Assembly: GCF_023205015.1 (NCBI RefSeq)
Contig: NZ_CP096258.1
Coordinates: 3,782,001-3,846,000, forward strand
DNA length: 64,000 nucleotides
Direction: 5' to 3'
Origin: Providencia rettgeri
GTDB taxonomy: Bacteria; Pseudomonadota; Gammaproteobacteria; Enterobacterales; Enterobacteriaceae
This document shows positions 25,514-35,157 of the stretch, piece by piece; the stretch's first letter is position 1; every line of letters starts with the position of its first letter. Made by a program: the position numbers and the translations under genes. The notes below the pieces were generated by a model. It ran no database searches, was not told the origin of the DNA, and saw nothing but the letters and a program-made list of their open reading frames with translations.

Positions 25514-27196
25514 TTACATTCCCTGATAAATAGGGCCTTCGCCTCCTTGAGGGGCTGTCCAAGTGATATTCTGTAACGGGTCTTTAATATCACAAGCCTT
25601 ACAGTGCAGGCAGTTTTGCGCATTAATTTGCAGTTTTTCTTCGCTTTTGTCCCCTACAATTTCATACACTCCTGCAGGGCAATAACGCGTTTCGGGCGCA
25701 GCATATTTAATTAAATTAACTTGGATAGGGACATTAATATCCGCCAGTTTTAAATGGCAGGGTTGTTCCTCTTCATGATTCGTATTCGATAAAAACACGG
25801 AAGAAGGCTTATCAAAAATTAATTTACCATCAGGTTTTGGGTAATTTATTGGCGAAAAATTTCGTGCTTCTTTTATTCCTTCATGGTCTGCGTGTTTTAA
25901 CTTTAAAGTCCACGGACTACGGCCTTTTAATAACAGTTGTTCTGCACCAAATAGCATTGAACCAACCACTAACCCTTTTTTCATATAGGGTTTAAAATTG
26001 CGTGTTTGATAAAGTTCTTGATATAGCCAGCTCTCTTCAAATAGCTGGCGAAATTGCTTTTTAAATTGTAAATAATCAATCATTCCATCCTGGTTAGCGC
26101 TAAACCATGCTTCTGCTGCTAATAGGCCACTTTTCACAGCACAGTGTGTACCTTTAATTCGAGCCGCATTAAGAAAACCGGCATCATCACCGATTAATGC
26201 GCCACCGGGAAAGCTCAATTCAGGTAATGCGGCCAGCCCACCAGCAACCATCGTTCTAGCACCATAGCTAATACGCTCCCCCCCTGATAAAAAAGCACTA
26301 AACTCAGGGTGGGTCTTTAAACGCTGAAACTCATCAAATGGTGATAAATAAGGGTTTTCATAATTTAATCCGACCACCAAACCCACTGCGACTAGGTTAT
26401 CTCCATAGTGATAAGCAAAACCGCCACCGTAGGTGTGATTATCTAGGGGCCAACCAACAGAATGTACAACAAGCCCAGCTTGATGCTGCTCTTTTGGAAT
26501 TTGCCAAATCTCTTTGATGCCCAAACCATAGGTTTGTTTACCGCTCTCTGCGGCTAAATTAAAATGATTTATCAATCTCTTACCTAGCTGACCACGGCAC
26601 CCTTCCGCAAAAAAGGTCATTTTTGCCAGTAAATTCATACCCGGTTGGTACATCGCTGTTGGGTTGCCTGATTTATCCAGCCCCATGTCTCCAGTGGTGA
26701 TACCTATTACTTGGTTTTTATCATCAAACAGCACGTCAGTGGCAGCAAATCCGGCAAAAACATCAACACCTAATCTTTCAGCCTCAAGGGCAAGTGCGGC
26801 ACTTATCTGTCCTAAGCTGCCAATGAGATTGCCATTATTTTTCAAACAGCTTGGCAATAAGGATAGGGGTAAATGGCTCGCTTTATTTTCTTTTAACCAT
26901 AAAAAACGGTCATGATTTACAGGGGTTAAAGAAGCTGACACCTTTTGTTGCCAATCTGGCAGCAGTTCATCAAGAGCCCGAGGGTCTATTACCGCGCCAG
27001 ATAAAATGTGAGCACCTATCTGCGCACCTTTATCAATTAAACAAACTGATATCTCTGTGCCTTTTTCTGCGGCTAGCTGTTTTAAGCGTATTGCTGCAGA
27101 TAACCCAGCGGGCCCGCCACCGACAATCAGGACATCGAACTCCATCGATTCCCGCTCGGGGGCCTCGTTTATCTTATCAATATTGTCGATAGCCAT
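25514..27196 (-). CDS. Electron-transfer flavoprotein:ubiquinone oxidoreductase
   Basis: A 560-residue FAD/[4Fe-4S] protein of the ETF-QO family. An N-terminal dinucleotide-binding motif, DVLIVGGGPAGLSAAIRL, is followed by the substrate and quinone region. The C-terminal ferredoxin-like domain has CPAGVYEI and NCLHCKACDIKDP, whose cysteines hold the [4Fe-4S] cluster. The length matches full ETF-QO rather than the shorter FixC. It passes electrons from reduced ETF to ubiquinone. It starts 11 bases after etfA, so the ETF made here has its own outlet to the respiratory chain. Confidence 0.9.
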   Translation of the reverse strand: MAIDNIDKINEAPERESMEFDVLIVGGGPAGLSAAIRLKQLAAEKGTEISVCLIDKGAQIGAHILSGAVIDPRALDELLPDWQQKVSASLTPVNHDRFLWLKENKASHLPLSLLPSCLKNNGNLIGSLGQISAALALEAERLGVDVFAGFAATDVLFDDKNQVIGITTGDMGLDKSGNPTAMYQPGMNLLAKMTFFAEGCRGQLGKRLINHFNLAAESGKQTYGLGIKEIWQIPKEQHQAGLVVHSVGWPLDNHTYGGGFAYHYGDNLVAVGLVVGLNYENPYLSPFDEFQRLKTHPEFSAFLSGGERISYGARTMVAGGLAALPELSFPGGALIGDDAGFLNAARIKGTHCAVKSGLLAAEAWFSANQDGMIDYLQFKKQFRQLFEESWLYQELYQTRNFKPYMKKGLVVGSMLFGAEQLLLKGRSPWTLKLKHADHEGIKEARNFSPINYPKPDGKLIFDKPSSVFLSNTNHEEEQPCHLKLADINVPIQVNLIKYAAPETRYCPAGVYEIVGDKSEEKLQINAQNCLHCKACDIKDPLQNITWTAPQGGEGPIYQGM

Positions 27197-27207
27197 TTGT
27201 CCACCTC

Positions 27208-28158
27208 TTACGCTAATGCTTTGTCAAATTCAGGTAAGATCTCAAATAGATCACCAACAATGCCATAATCTGCGACTTGGAAAATCGGTGCCTCAGGATC
27301 ACTATTAATAGCAACGATCACTTTACTTTCCTTCATACCAGCAACATGTTGAATTGCTCCGGAAATCCCTACTGCGATATATAAATCTGGGGCGACAATT
27401 TTCCCTGTTTGCCCTACTTGGTAGTCATTTGGAACAAAACCGGCATCTACCGCAGCACGAGAAGCCCCCACCGCAGCACCAAGTTTGTCAGCTATCGTTT
27501 CCAATAACGCAAAATTGTCACCTGAACTCAAACCTCTTCCCCCTGAAATAACCACTTTTGCAGAACTCAATTCCGCGCGGCTTACTTGAGTTAGAGATTG
27601 GCTTTTTAACTGCGTAGGTTGAGGTAAATCCGCTACCGTTAATGTGTCAATTTCAGCAGGAGCTTGCGTTTCATATCCCCCCGAAAATGCCGAACTACGC
27701 ACTGTAATGACCACCTGCTGGCCATTATTTTGTACTGTTGCTAACGCATTTCCTGCATAAATAGGCCTAATAAAGGTTTGAGGATCAATAATTTGGGTAA
27801 TATCTGAAATTTGGGCAACCCCTAACGTTGCAGCTACTCGTGGAGCAATGTTTTTACCAAATGTCGTCGCTGGAAACAGTAAATGGGTATACTCTTTTGC
27901 GATACTTGCCACTGCATGGCCCATCGGCTCTGCAAGTTGGTTTTTAAGGTTATCTGATTGTATTTCTAGGACTTTACTCACGCCCTGTATACTTGCAGCT
28001 GACTGAGCGACCTGTTCAGTCTCACTTCCTGCAACTAATAAGTGCAAATGACCACCAGCTGTGAGAAGTTGCTTTGCAGCGTTAATACTATGATAAGTAG
28101 ATGTTTTTATTGTTTGATTATCATGCTCGACAACCACTAATACCGATATTTGGCTCAT
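27208..28158 (-). CDS. etfA: Electron-transfer flavoprotein alpha subunit
   Basis: This 316-residue subunit has the C-terminal FAD-binding domain with VVISGGRGLSSGDNFALLE and VGQTGKIVAPDLYIAVGISGAIQHVAGMKES, the ETF-alpha signature. With the beta subunit it carries electrons from acyl-CoA dehydrogenases to ETF-QO. It sits between etfB (15-base gap) and the ETF-QO gene (11-base gap). The nearby acyl-CoA dehydrogenase at 30795 is the likely electron donor. Confidence 0.92.
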   Translation of the reverse strand: MSQISVLVVVEHDNQTIKTSTYHSINAAKQLLTAGGHLHLLVAGSETEQVAQSAASIQGVSKVLEIQSDNLKNQLAEPMGHAVASIAKEYTHLLFPATTFGKNIAPRVAATLGVAQISDITQIIDPQTFIRPIYAGNALATVQNNGQQVVITVRSSAFSGGYETQAPAEIDTLTVADLPQPTQLKSQSLTQVSRAELSSAKVVISGGRGLSSGDNFALLETIADKLGAAVGASRAAVDAGFVPNDYQVGQTGKIVAPDLYIAVGISGAIQHVAGMKESKVIVAINSDPEAPIFQVADYGIVGDLFEILPEFDKALA

Positions 28159-28173
28159 AGATATTTTCCTCGA

Positions 28174-28929
28174 TTAGATCACTTCTTTCGCTTGTAATGC
28201 ACTAACTAGCTCTGTCGCGCTGCTTAACAATGTGCATTGCCCCGCTCGTTTTTTAGGTTCTGAGACACTCAGCGTTTTAATTTGCCCTAATGGCGTAAAA
28301 TCCATCTCAGCAATATCGATAATATCTAACGTTTTTTTCTTAGCTTTCATGATATTAGGCAAAGTAGCATAACGAGGTTCATTGAGTCGCAAGTCCGTTG
28401 TGATAACCGCAGGTAATGGCATCTCTAACGTTTCTAAGCCACCATCAATTTCCCTAGTCACTTGCAGTAATTGGCCTTCAAGCTTCACTTGTGAGGCAAA
28501 TGTTGCCTGCGGATAATCCAATAATGCACTAAGCATTTGGCCGATTTGATTACAGTCATCATCAATCGCTTGTTTGCCTAATAAAATAAGATCCGGCTGT
28601 TCCTTTTCCACGATTTGTTGAAGTAAACGGGCAATATCCAGTGGTTCTAAAGTTAACTCTTCCGGCTTTTGGACTAAAACCCCGCGATCTGCCCCAATCG
28701 CCATCGCACTGCGTAATGTATCTTGATAACCAATATCACCAACGGAAACCGCAATAACTTCTGTCGCTTTTCCCGCCTCTTTTAAACGCACAGCTTCTTC
28801 GACGGCGATTTCATCAAAGGGGTTGATGGCCATTTTGACATTTGCCAGCTCAACGCCTGAGCCATCGGATTTCACTCTTATTTTGACGTTATGGTCTATC
28901 ACTCGCTTCACTGCGACTATAATTTTCAT
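28174..28929 (-). CDS. etfB: Electron-transfer flavoprotein beta subunit
   Basis: A 251-residue ETF beta subunit. MKIIVAVKRVIDHNVKIRVK opens the protein, and the family signature VTREIDGGLETLEMPLPAVITTDLRLNEPRYATLPNIMKAKKK is clear. It starts with ATG at 28929 behind AGGAG. In other Proteobacteria etfBA and the ETF-QO gene are often housekeeping genes for beta-oxidation, but here they lie within a cluster that also has a dehydrogenase and a CoA-transferase. A 151-bp gap separates it from the permease gene upstream, so an extra promoter is possible. Confidence 0.92.
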   Translation of the reverse strand: MKIIVAVKRVIDHNVKIRVKSDGSGVELANVKMAINPFDEIAVEEAVRLKEAGKATEVIAVSVGDIGYQDTLRSAMAIGADRGVLVQKPEELTLEPLDIARLLQQIVEKEQPDLILLGKQAIDDDCNQIGQMLSALLDYPQATFASQVKLEGQLLQVTREIDGGLETLEMPLPAVITTDLRLNEPRYATLPNIMKAKKKTLDIIDIAEMDFTPLGQIKTLSVSEPKKRAGQCTLLSSATELVSALQAKEVI

Positions 28930-29080
28930 AGCAACTCCTATCCCAATTCTTCCGCGATTGGTGGGTATGGTAATGTTCTAAAATCGTTTTTTAGGTTGAG
29001 AGAAACCGTAACAGTGATATTCACACTGCTACTGGTTATCTCAATTTTTACTATTTTGAATGCTAATTTTTATGAAATGG

Positions 29081-30520
29081 TTATTTACTCGTAGGTAATA
29101 TCAATCTGTCTGCCACTGACATAGGCCATTGTTTTATCGCAACATAATAAATAACACTGGTTGCTACTAAGCCCACAATCCATGAGATATCAACCCCACC
29201 CAGTTTTTCAACTAGAGGCCCGGTATAGAAGCCCGTGGAAATAAATGGCAATTGAATCAATACCCCAACGATATAAGTGATAATCCCAACTTTATTCCAA
29301 CGTCCATAACGGCCATTTGGATTGGCGAGCTCAGGTACATCGTAACGCCCTTTAGTGACCCAATAGTAATCAACAAGATTGATTGCGCTCCAAGGGGTGA
29401 AAAATGCTAGCAAAAACAGTAAGAAAGCAGAGAATAACTTTAAGAATGAGTGCTGCCCCGCTAACCCTAAAGCTGTCGAGAAGCTCACCATCAGAATGAT
29501 GAAAAATAACCTTTGTCCGCGAGAAATTTGGCTTTTCCCACGGAAGCCACACCAAATAGCCGCCATAGACATAAAGCTACCGTAAGCATTCAGTGCAGTT
29601 ATGGTCACTTTCCCATAAAAAATACTGATGTACAGCAACGCAGCAATTAAACCTGTGCTACCTAAGCCTACGATATAAGAGACTTCATTACCTGCAAATT
29701 GATTGCCAGCAAGCGCTGCGGCAAAAACGCCTAAAATCATCGAGGCTTGCGTACCGATCACAGTACCTGAACCGACGGCCAAGAAGGCTTTAATGGTTGG
29801 GGTTTTAGTCGGCAAATAGCGAGAGTAGTCAGCAACATAAGGCCCAAATGCAATTTGCCAAGAAGCTGACAATGACATCGCTAATAGAAAGTTCGTCCAG
29901 CTAAAATGACGGTTTTCGAGTAGTATTGAAACATCATTCATATAAAACAGACGGAAAAATAAATAGAAGAATGTAATCACACCCACTACACTCGCCACTT
30001 TTCCGAGAATATGGATAATCCGGTATCCACAAATAGTGATGCCGATAATCACCGCACCAAAAATTAAGATACCAACCCAGTCAGTCACATGCAGTAATTG
30101 GCCAACTGCCTGACCCGCTAATACCGTACCACTGGCAGAAAACCCAACATACATCATACAAACCAGTAAGATAGGGATAACTGCACCGTATACGCCAAAC
30201 TGTACACGGCTCGAAATCATTTGTGGTAACCCCAATTTAGGTCCTTGCACCGCATGCAAGGCCATCACTGCACCACCTAACAGCTGGCCAATAAATAAAC
30301 CAATTAGTGACCAGAATACATCTCCCCCCAGTACCACAGCTAAGGCACCGGTGACAATTGCGGTTATTTGCAAATTAGAACCAAACCAAAGTGTGAATTG
30401 GCTTGATAAGGTGCCGTGGCGCTCAGACTCGGGTATGTAGTCGATGGAACGCGCTTCGATTAAAGGTACATTCTCCTGCCGAGCTTTTTGCCCTGTTGCG
30501 ATGTCGTTTGAAACTGTCAT
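29081..30520 (-). CDS. NCS1-family permease (cytosine/purine/allantoin-like)
   Basis: This 479-residue permease has about 12 membrane helices and the NCS1 pattern, with WFGSNLQITAIVTGALAVVLGG early, SWQIAFGPYVADYSRYLP in the middle, and WSAINLVDYYWVTKGRYDVPEL later. NCS1 proteins carry nucleobases, hydantoins, allantoin and vitamins, ring nitrogen compounds that resemble an imidazole. In this cluster it is a good candidate importer for an imidazole acid. A short inverted repeat at 30531-30553 lies just before the GAGGAG ribosome site. Confidence 0.85.
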   Translation of the reverse strand: MTVSNDIATGQKARQENVPLIEARSIDYIPESERHGTLSSQFTLWFGSNLQITAIVTGALAVVLGGDVFWSLIGLFIGQLLGGAVMALHAVQGPKLGLPQMISSRVQFGVYGAVIPILLVCMMYVGFSASGTVLAGQAVGQLLHVTDWVGILIFGAVIIGITICGYRIIHILGKVASVVGVITFFYLFFRLFYMNDVSILLENRHFSWTNFLLAMSLSASWQIAFGPYVADYSRYLPTKTPTIKAFLAVGSGTVIGTQASMILGVFAAALAGNQFAGNEVSYIVGLGSTGLIAALLYISIFYGKVTITALNAYGSFMSMAAIWCGFRGKSQISRGQRLFFIILMVSFSTALGLAGQHSFLKLFSAFLLFLLAFFTPWSAINLVDYYWVTKGRYDVPELANPNGRYGRWNKVGIITYIVGVLIQLPFISTGFYTGPLVEKLGGVDISWIVGLVATSVIYYVAIKQWPMSVADRLILPTSK

Positions 30521-30530
30521 GGTAACTCCT

Positions 30531-30553
30531 CTTTAAGCAAGGCTGGCTTAAAG
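30531..30553. repeat. Leader hairpin before the NCS1 permease
   Basis: CTTTAAGC (30531-30538) and GCTTAAAG (30546-30553) form an 8-bp stem with a 7-base loop. On the minus-strand mRNA its final bases adjoin the ribosome site of the permease gene, so it could tune translation. It lies in a 274-bp gap after the acyl-CoA dehydrogenase gene. Confidence 0.4.
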
Positions 30554-30794
30554 AATGAACCAATTAATCGTAATGAAACCGTAATAACTACAGTTGTAAG
30601 GTCCAGTTATTAAGCATTACGCTGGGTGATGTTTTATCTATTATTCACCCTAAATAACTAATTGAAATACATTCTTAAACCTGATTGTTGTTGTGTTTTT
30701 AATTCCATGATCCTGTTGTCAGGTAGTGCTTCCTAAGGTGCTCCATAAACCAGTAAACGCCTGTCCCGCTTACTCGCTTAATATGTAAAATAAG

Positions 30795-31934
30795 TTAGTG
30801 GGCGTCTAAAACAGCACGTGAAATAATAATTTTCTGTATTTCAGACGTTCCTTCAAAAATTCGTAAAATTCGTGCGTCACGCACATAACGCTCAAGGGGA
30901 AGGTCACGAATATAACCGTAGCCTCCGTGAAGCTGTAATGCGGCATCCGTAACAAACCCCGCGCACTCCGCAGCAAATAATTTCGCCGTAGCGGATTGCA
31001 AACTAAAACGTTCCCCTGAATCACGTAATTCGGCAGCTTGCCATGTCAACATACGAGCAGCTTCCAATTGCGTATGCATATCCGCAATACGCCATTGGGT
31101 TCCTTGGTAAGCCGCTAATGGTTTTTTACCAATTTGGCGTTCTTTTACCCAACCTAAAGCACTCTCCATCGCGGCTCGAGCGATACCGAGTGAAGTTGCT
31201 GCAACTTCGACGCGCCCCTTATCTAAAACTTCCATAGCAGTATGGAACCCTTTATTTTCCTCTCCCAGTAATGCAGATTCAGGTAGCCAACAATTCAGTG
31301 CTAATTCATAAATCGTGCTACCCCGTAACCCCATAGTTTTTTCAGGTTGAGAAAATGCCACACCTTCAGTCCCTTTAGGGATCACAAATGCGCTGATCCC
31401 GCGAGCCCCTGCTTCTACATCCGTTTTCGCATATAACACGATGAAATCAGCTTCTTTGGCGTTAGTAATATAGTGTTTATTACCCCGAATGCGCCAGCCA
31501 CCATTTTCACGAGTTGCCACGGTGCGCATATCTGCAGGGTTAGAGCCAGCTGCTGGCTCAGTTAAGCCAAATGCACCTAATAATTCCCCAGCTGCGGCCT
31601 TGGGTAACCAATGCTGTTTTTGCGCTTCTGTACCACCAATTAAAATTGAATCTGTCGCCAAAAAATGTGCTGTTAGCGCCGATGACGTCGAAGCACAAGC
31701 CGCTGCAACCGCTTCCACGACCTTACTCATCGCGACACTGCCAATACCAAAGCCACCATATTGTTCAGGTAAATTAATTCCCCAACACCCCATTTCCCCT
31801 AATGCTTGTAAACTTTCAGCGCAAAAGGTTTCGGTTTCATCGTATCTTTGTGCATTCGGCTGTAAAATGTCGTGACAAACTTTTTCTATCGCATCCACAA
31901 CCGCTTGTTCTGTTTCATTAATTTTAAAACTCAT
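30795..31934 (-). CDS. Acyl-CoA dehydrogenase
   Basis: This 379-residue flavoprotein belongs to the short/medium-chain acyl-CoA dehydrogenase family. FGLTEPAAGSNPADMRT and the central domain fit FAD binding; LQLHGGYGYIRDLPLERYVRDARI and FEGTSEIQKIIISRA form the C-terminal signature, with a Glu near residue 361 as the usual catalytic base. It would oxidise an acyl-CoA to the 2,3-enoyl-CoA and pass electrons to ETF. Its start overlaps the CoA-transferase stop by ATGA, so the two should be made together. In this context an imidazolepropionyl-CoA substrate is inferred; short branched acyl-CoA is the main alternative. Confidence 0.88.
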   Translation of the reverse strand: MSFKINETEQAVVDAIEKVCHDILQPNAQRYDETETFCAESLQALGEMGCWGINLPEQYGGFGIGSVAMSKVVEAVAAACASTSSALTAHFLATDSILIGGTEAQKQHWLPKAAAGELLGAFGLTEPAAGSNPADMRTVATRENGGWRIRGNKHYITNAKEADFIVLYAKTDVEAGARGISAFVIPKGTEGVAFSQPEKTMGLRGSTIYELALNCWLPESALLGEENKGFHTAMEVLDKGRVEVAATSLGIARAAMESALGWVKERQIGKKPLAAYQGTQWRIADMHTQLEAARMLTWQAAELRDSGERFSLQSATAKLFAAECAGFVTDAALQLHGGYGYIRDLPLERYVRDARILRIFEGTSEIQKIIISRAVLDAH

Positions 31935-33115
31935 TGCATCGTCTCCGCATTTTTAATTGTTGTTTTCTCTGGCTTATAAACTGCATTTGCCTCACCTAAT
32001 TTCGGGGCCCGACGAGTCGAGTGAGGTTTATTTCCATTAAAAAAAACTGGTTGCGAAACCAATGGTGTTCCTCCGTCATTCAGGTGTGTGAGCACTTGCC
32101 TCACTTGGGCATGCTCACTTTGTGTGGCTTGGTGTAAATTATGGATCGGTGAGGCAGGCACACCCGCGTTTAATAATATGTCGCATACCTCTTCAACGGT
32201 TTTTTGGCACGTCCAACTTTCGATTTCTTTTCGAAGCTCAGCTTGGTGCTGTGTTCGACCCGGGTCATTAAGGTAGCGTGGATCGTGGCATAACTGCGGT
32301 TTTTCCATACATTCGCAAAAACGTTGAAATAGCTTTTCACTGGCAATCGCGATCACCACTAAACCATCTTTTGCCTGATAAGTATCAAAAGGCGTAGAGA
32401 CTGGATGGCGGTTACCCACTAAGCTCGGGGCCTTGTCATGAGCAAATAGGTTTGAAAGCCCTGTTAATTGCATGCTGAGTAAGACATCCACCATCGCCAC
32501 ATCAATATACTGTGCCGCTTCACCATGACGCTCTCGCGCAAATAACGCACTGCTTATCGCCCAAGATGCAAACATCCCAGCACACACATCCCCAATTGAC
32601 TCACCACTGCGTGTCGGCCCTGTTTCTGGAAAACCCGTGACACTCATTAGTCCCGACATCGCTTGTGCCACGATGTCATAAGCGGGATAACTGGCTAATG
32701 GGCTATTTTGTCCAAAACCAGAAATACTGGCGTAGATTAACTGGGGGTTGTGCTGCTTTAAGCTATCAAAATCGATGCCAAGCCGTTGAGTCACACCAGG
32801 GCGAAAGTTTTCAACCACCACATCACTCTCTTTGACTAGTTGGAACAAAATAGCCCGGTCTTCATCTGCTTTGAGATCCAATTCAATACTGCGTTTACCT
32901 CGGTTAATCAAACCGTAATAAACACTTTCGCCATCAATGAATGGTCCTAAATGGCGGCTGTCATCACCGTGGTTGGGCACTTCGATTTTGATCACTTCAG
33001 CACCGAGATCGGCCATCATACCGGTGCAATACGGGCCGGCTAACACACGGCTTAAATCGATCACTTTGATCCCCGCCAGTGGCCCTTGTCTTTTCTGAGT
33101 TAACGCAGCATTCAT
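31931..33115 (-). CDS. Class III CoA-transferase (CaiB/BaiF/formyl-CoA transferase family)
   Basis: This 394-residue enzyme opens GPLAGIKVIDLSRVLAGPYCTGMMADLGAEVIKIE, the classic family III signature, and has the likely catalytic aspartate D176 in GESIGDVCAG. Such enzymes move CoA between carboxylic acids through an aspartyl-CoA thioester. The gene lies between hutU (56 bp away) and the acyl-CoA dehydrogenase (four-base overlap). This suggests that it charges the dehydrogenase substrate and recovers CoA from the product. Family members range over carnitine, oxalate, bile acid and phenyllactate CoA transfer, so the acid itself is not fixed by sequence. Confidence 0.88.
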   Translation of the reverse strand: MNAALTQKRQGPLAGIKVIDLSRVLAGPYCTGMMADLGAEVIKIEVPNHGDDSRHLGPFIDGESVYYGLINRGKRSIELDLKADEDRAILFQLVKESDVVVENFRPGVTQRLGIDFDSLKQHNPQLIYASISGFGQNSPLASYPAYDIVAQAMSGLMSVTGFPETGPTRSGESIGDVCAGMFASWAISSALFARERHGEAAQYIDVAMVDVLLSMQLTGLSNLFAHDKAPSLVGNRHPVSTPFDTYQAKDGLVVIAIASEKLFQRFCECMEKPQLCHDPRYLNDPGRTQHQAELRKEIESWTCQKTVEEVCDILLNAGVPASPIHNLHQATQSEHAQVRQVLTHLNDGGTPLVSQPVFFNGNKPHSTRRAPKLGEANAVYKPEKTTIKNAETMQ

Positions 33116-33171
33116 ACTGAATTCCTTCTATTCCAGAAAGATGCCAGCTCAACGTCAGCTGGCACACGACA

Positions 33172-34839
33172 TTACTTCACCATAGGCAAATTAAGCCCTT
33201 GCTCTTTCGCACAGTTAATGGCGATGTCATAACCTGCATCCGCATGGCGCATAACGCCTGTTGCTGGGTCATTATGTAAAACGCGAGCTAAACGTTTATC
33301 AGCTGCATCCGTACCATCACACACAATGACGACCCCTGAGTGCTGTGAGAAGCCCATTCCAACACCACCGCCGTGGTGTAAACTAACCCACGTTGCACCA
33401 CCTGCGGTATTTAACAATGCGTTCAATAACGGCCAGTCTGATACCGCATCAGAGCCATCTTTCATAGATTCCGTTTCGCGGTGTGGGCTAGCAACAGAGC
33501 CTGAATCTAAGTGGTCACGGCCGATCACAATTGGGCCTTTTAACTCGCCACTTTTCACCATTTCGTTGAAAGCACGACCCAATCTTTCTCTGTCTTTTAA
33601 GCCTACCCAACAAATTCGTGCAGGAAGCCCTTGGAATGCGATACGCTCACGAGCCATATCGAGCCAATTATGTAAGTGTTTGTCATCGGGTAATAATTCT
33701 TTTACTTTTTGGTCTGTTTTATAGATATCTTCTGGGTCGCCAGATAACGCAACCCAACGGAATGGGCCAATACCTTCACAAAACAGTGGTCGGATATAAG
33801 CAGGAACAAAGCCAGGGAAATCAAAGGCATTACTAATGCCTTCATCTTTTGCCATTTGGCGAATATTGTTGCCGTAATCAAAGGCTGCTGAGCCGCGTTT
33901 TTGCATCGTTAACATGGCATCAACTTGGACTGCCATACTTTTTTTCGCGGCTGTCGTCACTTCAGCTGGCGCTGTTTGTTGTTTTTCACGCCATTGGGTG
34001 AGAGTCCAACCCTGTGGTAAGTAACCGTGTACTGGGTCATGGGCACTCGTTTGGTCAGTGACTGAATCTGGGGTGATATTGCGTTTTACCAGTTCACTGT
34101 ATACATCCGCCGCATTACCCAATAACCCAACAGAAACTGGCTGGCCATTGGCTTTGGCTTCTTCAATGTATTGCAATGCTTCATCAAGAGACGTGGCTTT
34201 TTTGTCCACATAACGCGTTCTTAGGCGAAAATCAATACGGCTCTCATCACATTCCACCGCTATCATGCTAAAACCCGCCATCGTTGCAGCTAATGGCTGT
34301 GCGCCCCCCATTCCACCGAGACCCCCCGTTAAGATCCAACGTCCCGCTGCGTTGCCATTAAAGTGCTGCTTCGCCAGCGAAACAAAGGTTTCATAGGTGC
34401 CTTGTACGATCCCTTGAGAACCTATGTAGATCCAAGAACCAGCCGTCATTTGGCCATACATCATTAAGCCTTTACGATCTAGCTCATTGAAGTGGTCCCA
34501 ATTCGCCCAGTGAGGAACAATATTTGAGTTTGCAATCAATACACGCGGCGCATCTGGATGGGTAGGGAACACACCGACAGGTTTACCTGACTGCACTAGC
34601 AAAGTTTGGTCATCTTCCAACGTTGTTAGTACCTCTAAAATTTTGTCATAGCATTCCCAATCACGTGCCGCACGGCCGATGCCGCCATAGACCACTAAGC
34701 TTTGAGGGTGCTCAGCAACATCTGGGTCTAAGTTATTTTGCAGCATGCGGTATACCGCTTCTGTCAGCCAGCTTTTACAGGTTTTCTCACTGCCACGCGG
34801 TGCGCGGATCACTCGAGTTGAGTCAGTACGATTTAACAT
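33172..34839 (-). CDS. hutU: Urocanate hydratase
   Basis: This 555-residue NAD-containing enzyme converts urocanate to imidazolonepropionate, the second step of histidine breakdown. WILTGGLGGMGGAQPLA is the NAD-binding loop, and GRDHLDSGSVASPHRETE plus NTAGGATWVSLHHGGGVGMGFSQHSG are unmistakable HutU segments. The ATG at 34839 is chosen because it follows AGGGG at good spacing and the family begins there; a methionine at 34857 is also in frame. It leads a cluster with CoA-transferase, acyl-CoA dehydrogenase, permease and ETF genes rather than hutH, hutI and hutG. That arrangement is unlike classic hut operons. Confidence 0.95.
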   Translation of the reverse strand: MLNRTDSTRVIRAPRGSEKTCKSWLTEAVYRMLQNNLDPDVAEHPQSLVVYGGIGRAARDWECYDKILEVLTTLEDDQTLLVQSGKPVGVFPTHPDAPRVLIANSNIVPHWANWDHFNELDRKGLMMYGQMTAGSWIYIGSQGIVQGTYETFVSLAKQHFNGNAAGRWILTGGLGGMGGAQPLAATMAGFSMIAVECDESRIDFRLRTRYVDKKATSLDEALQYIEEAKANGQPVSVGLLGNAADVYSELVKRNITPDSVTDQTSAHDPVHGYLPQGWTLTQWREKQQTAPAEVTTAAKKSMAVQVDAMLTMQKRGSAAFDYGNNIRQMAKDEGISNAFDFPGFVPAYIRPLFCEGIGPFRWVALSGDPEDIYKTDQKVKELLPDDKHLHNWLDMARERIAFQGLPARICWVGLKDRERLGRAFNEMVKSGELKGPIVIGRDHLDSGSVASPHRETESMKDGSDAVSDWPLLNALLNTAGGATWVSLHHGGGVGMGFSQHSGVVIVCDGTDAADKRLARVLHNDPATGVMRHADAGYDIAINCAKEQGLNLPMVK

Positions 34840-35034
34840 GGTTGTATCCCCTATCATCCATTTCTAATTAACGTTAAATTAACAATTTTATTTATAATAA
34901 TCTGCGAGATACCTAGTTAGTGGCTTTGCACATGTATTTTCAAACCTATTAATTGATTAAAAATCAAATAATTAATCTTATATTAACTCACTCGAGACTA
35001 TTTATTCATTGACGATGTTTATCTATGACTCAAA

Positions 35035-35044
35035 TATATATACA
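35035..35044. promoter_or_regulatory. Candidate HutC operator, near-palindrome
   Basis: TATATATACA differs by one base from the palindrome TGTATATACA seen at 35158. It lies 196 bp upstream of the hutU start codon. Confidence 0.35.
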
Positions 35045-35056
35045 TTTACTTCACAA

Positions 35057-35066
35057 AGTATATACA
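35057..35066. promoter_or_regulatory. Candidate HutC operator, near-palindrome
   Basis: AGTATATACA differs by one base from the perfect palindrome at 35158 and is 22 bp from the preceding near-copy, about two helical turns. Both near-copies are followed by TTTA. Confidence 0.4.
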
Positions 35067-35157
35067 TTTAAATTTGAATTTTTGCAGGAAGAGTGAAGAT
35101 TGGAATACCTAGGGAGTTATACAACAACAAGTAGATCTCTGTTTATAGAGAAAAAGT

